A stretch of DNA of 20,268 bases from NCBI GenBank assembly GCA_003990745.1, contig RBNI01001947.1:1-20268 (forward strand). The letters are read 5' to 3'. The position numbers and the translations under genes are program-made. The DNA is from Jimgerdemannia flammicorona (lineage: Eukaryota; Mucoromycota; Endogonomycetes; Endogonales; Endogonaceae). Under the pieces are notes generated by a model. The model searched no databases and had not been told where the DNA came from. It saw only the letters and a list, made by a program, of their open reading frames with translations. Positions 17,940 through 20,268 of this stretch are shown here, in pieces (within the stretch, counting starts at the first letter, position 1; each line of letters opens with the position of its first letter).

Positions 17940-18945
17940 GCTGGACTGGGTGACTTGATCTTACTGGTGCAGGGAGAGGAGATCCAAAGTGTCCTGGCAG
18001 CAACTAAACTTGGGACGGCACCAGGGGAGGATGGACTGCCATGGGACTTCTGGAAGAAGATGGTAAATGTCCCCAGAGTATTGGGTGAGATGGCTGCTCT
18101 CTGTGACCATGTCCTTCAGAGCAGTGAGTGGGTTGGAGAGCAGGATCTTGGGCTGGTGGCCTTGTTGTACAAAGATAAGGGGAGGAGGGAAGACTGGAAG
18201 AACTGGAGGCTGATCATGCTTCTGGATATGGACAGGAAGATGGTGACTAAGGTGATTGTCACAAGACTGCAGAAAGTTGCCCAACAGGTGCTGGGGGAAG
18301 AGCAGCAGGGCTTTGTTGGGGGCAGACTTATAAGAGATGGGACTGCGTGAGTTCATGGTATTATTGAAGGGGCTCGGGCTTGTGGCTTGGATGGAAGGTT
18401 GGTCTTTTTGAACTAGGAGAAGGCCTATGACCGAGTATGGTGGGTGTGGCTGGGCAAGGTATTGGACCAAATTGGGATTCTCCCAAGGTTTAGGGCCTTT
18501 ATGTTAAGTCTGCTGGAGAGCAGTAGGGCAGCTCTGATGTGTAATGGTCACCATGGGAGAGCATTTTCCTTGGGAAGAGGAGTTCCTCAGGGGGACCCTC
18601 TGTCCCCTATTCTTTATGCTCTTTCGCTGGAGCCATTGATGGATAGGATTTGCTGGAAGGTAGTGGGGCTCTCTATATATGGTATTGGGTAGAAGGTGGG
18701 GGCCTTTACTGATGATATAGTGGTTGGACTTGGGTCTGTAGCTGATGTAGAGGTACTTCAGGAGACTGTGGAATGGTATGAGGCCCACTTGGGGGCGAAG
18801 CTCAACTGGCATAAGTGTGAGACAATGGTGCTAGGGAATGGGCTAGTTGGCAGAGATGTCATTGGAACAATTGTCCCTACAGGTGAGGTGGTGCAGTATC
18901 TGGGCATCTTCCTCTCTGTATATGGCTCTGTCCTGCCATAAGTGT
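17940..18945 (+). other. Reverse transcriptase domain of LINE-C
   Basis: APGEDGLPWDFWKK, VALLYKDKGRRED, MLLDMDRKMVTK, EEQQGFVGGR, VFLN-stop-EKAYDRVW, GRGVPQGDPLSPILYAL and AFTDDIVVG give the full LINE RT series. Motif A has Asn for the catalytic Asp, and the active-site loop is FTDD instead of FADD; both fit G to A changes. LNWHKCE and YLGIFLS follow as in L1-like RTs. Confidence 0.92.
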
Positions 18946-19763
18946 AGTGGGAGAGCAGGGTGAACATTTGGGGAGAGGCCCTTCAAGGGTGGGGAGGCTG
19001 CCATATCTCTCTAGCAGGGCAGGTATCAATCCTGAATGTATATTGATTCCCCAAGCTGTGGTATGTGGCATATCACCTCAACTTCTCAGCATGGATGGTG
19101 AAGAAGCTGATGAAGGTGGCTAGGGATTGGATCTGGGTGGGGAGGAGGTCCCAGGTCAGTTGGGATACTCTTGTGAGGCCAGTAGTAAGGGGGGGTCTTG
19201 GACTGGTGGACTTTCCTAAGAGGCTGCACTGCTTGCGAGCTTAGTGGTTGAAGAGAGCTGTAGAACTGCAGGGTGGCAGTTGGGTACCTCTGTTGAAGAA
19301 GGTATGGGAGATGTGAACATCCCCTCAGGGGTCCTCTGGAGATCTGCTCTCTTTGGTGGGGCTGAATGGTACTAGGCGGCTGCAGTTCAAGGGCTTTTGG
19401 TGAGGTGTGGCTGATGGAGTACACCGAATTGGCCTGCACTGGTAAGGTAATGAGGGGGAGGAGGTGTGGAGGCCTAATATATGGCGTTGGGATAGATTGC
19501 TCCTAAGGGGTGCTCCATTTGCTATGTTTGATATTGGGGAGGGAGTAGAGTGTCAGCAGGGGTCTGGCCAGGACCTTTGGTTGAGCAGCTAGCAGGCAGC
19601 AGGGATCGGTGAGGAGTGGGACTGGGCTGGTATCTGGTCCTGGAGTGCTGAGGTACAGCGGTGGCTTCCCCCCAAGTTCTGGGTGGTATGGTGGAGAATG
19701 TTGCAGAAGAATATCATGCTGAATTTCTGTACAGGGCATTTGGTGGATAGTGGACAATTTGAC

Positions 19764-19835
19764 TGTGAGAAGTGTTATGATGTTGGGCAAGCTGGGGGTT
19801 ATGTACAGATGCCAGAACATTGGCTGGGAGAGTGT
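19764..19835 (+). other. zf-RVT-like zinc finger of LINE-C ORF2
   Basis: Cys codons at 19,764 and 19,773, His at 19,818 and Cys at 19,833 give C-x2-C-x14-H-x4-C, intact in this copy. LINE-A and LINE-B carry the same motif with one Cys each changed to Tyr. It is the C-terminal nucleic-acid-binding finger common after RT in L1-like LINEs. Confidence 0.75.
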
Positions 19836-20103
19836 GAGGTTTTGGGGGAATTTTGGGCTGCAATAGGGGATAGATTGGGTGTGGGGTATAGGCTGGTGGG
19901 GGAGGGGGGTCACTGGGAGGACTTGAGATCTCAGCTTGTGGGTGGGGTGGATGATAGTTGGCTCACTGTAGGGTGGGTACTAGCAATATGGGTGGGAATG
20001 GTGGGTCATTGGCTTTTTGTTTTTGAGGAGAGGTAGTGGTTGGGGCTGCAGGAGAAGGTGTTAAGGTGGGAGGAGCTGTTGGGGGATCTGCTGACTAGAT
20101 GGT

Positions 20104-20128
20104 GGGTGGGTTGGGGTCCTCAGGGGGG
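20104..20128 (+). other. Potential G-quadruplex near the LINE-C 3' end
   Basis: Four G runs (GGG, GGG, GGGG, GGGGGG) are separated by loops of 1, 2 and 6 bases. A second cluster at 20,216-20,246 has runs of 4, 6, 3 and 5 G. Prediction from pattern only. Confidence 0.5.
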
Positions 20129-20268
20129 CCGGCGTCATGGTCTGGTGGTAAAGATCTGTGAGCAGAGTGGTGGGAGGGTGGCGATGGTGTTAGACAAAGT
20201 GGTCTTTCATTGGAAAGGGGTAGGGGGGAGGGACCCCCCTAGGGGGATCGGATAGGGGGTGGGATCAC

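Larger units (their letters stand above)
16596..20255 (+). pseudogene. LINE-C ORF2: APE endonuclease, RT, zinc finger; about 19 stops
   Basis: ATG 16,596 begins MNSTTNIFSLNVNGLR, the usual start of an APE endonuclease LINE ORF2. The frame runs 1,219 codons to TAG 20,253 without a frameshift but with about 19 stops, for example at 16,719, 17,277, 17,379, 17,412, 17,445, 17,697, 17,778, 18,348, 18,414, 18,690, 18,939 and 19,044. Order: endonuclease to 17,276, linker with basic coiled region (17,450-17,690), RT (17,940-18,940), thumb-like and C-terminal region, zf-RVT finger (19,764-19,835) and a short tail. The product would nick DNA and prime cDNA from the nick. Many stops follow or replace Trp, as from TGG to TAG or TGA. 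Confidence 0.9.
14451..20268 (+). mobile_element. LINE-C: nearly full-length two-ORF L1-like LINE, stop-riddled
   Basis: ORF1 (14,531-16,564) and ORF2 (16,596-20,255) are separated by 31 bp, and each holds a single frame to its end. ORF2 carries endonuclease, RT and a zinc-finger C-terminus and has no RNase H. That architecture suits L1-like LINEs and not Tad elements, which usually carry RNase H after RT. The coding strand is extremely G-rich and C-poor. Upstream only about 80 bp separate the LINE-B end from ORF1, so the 5' UTR is short or missing. The 3' end lies at or just past the window edge; no poly(A) or tail repeat is seen inside. Confidence 0.85.

Noticed and set aside
1..20268. Alternative genetic code explaining the many in-frame stops
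   Set aside because: TAA, TAG and TGA all occur inside conserved motifs at positions where Gln, Arg or Trp is expected, alongside catalytic missense changes and transition-only LTR differences. Mutational decay explains all of this.

Overview
The window is wall-to-wall decayed retrotransposon sequence with no recognisable host gene. The source is a eukaryote. A Ty3/gypsy chromovirus carrying a dUTPase domain, next to L1-like LINEs, points to a fungus and most likely a basidiomycete, because dUTPase-bearing Ty3/gypsy elements are known from that group. This assignment is inference. CpG is strikingly scarce, and nearly all damage consists of C-to-T or G-to-A transitions, which fits cytosine methylation with deamination or a RIP-like process.

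Layout. (1) A minus-strand LINE ('LINE-A') occupies 12,927 down to about 1. It keeps endonuclease, reverse transcriptase (RT) and a C-terminal zinc-finger region, and lacks its 5' end. (2) A Ty3/gypsy element at 1,344-10,582 is inserted into LINE-A, just after the RT palm region. It has 826/828-bp LTRs, a tRNA-type primer binding site (PBS), gag, dUTPase, protease, RT, RNase H, integrase with chromodomain, an extra ORF in the envelope position, and a polypurine tract (PPT). (3) At about 12,928 the orientation flips. A 5'-truncated plus-strand LINE 3' fragment ('LINE-B') runs to about 14,450. (4) A nearly full-length plus-strand LINE ('LINE-C') of a family related to B follows directly, with ORF1 at 14,531-16,564 and ORF2 at 16,596-20,255.

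State. Pol of the gypsy element stays in one frame for 2.9 kb but has 14 in-frame stops. LINE-C ORF2 stays in one frame for 3.66 kb with about 19 stops. Catalytic residues are also hit (integrase D to N and E to K, RT motif changes, zinc-knuckle C to Y). These copies are therefore dead, but their coding layout is easy to read.

Most notable: the dUTPase with all five motifs in the order nucleocapsid-dUTPase-protease; an unrecognised ORF of about 281 codons between chromodomain and 3' LTR, with its own TATA box and a stop codon overlapping the PPT; and an almost pure transition spectrum between the two LTRs (about 70 transitions against about one transversion, counted by eye).
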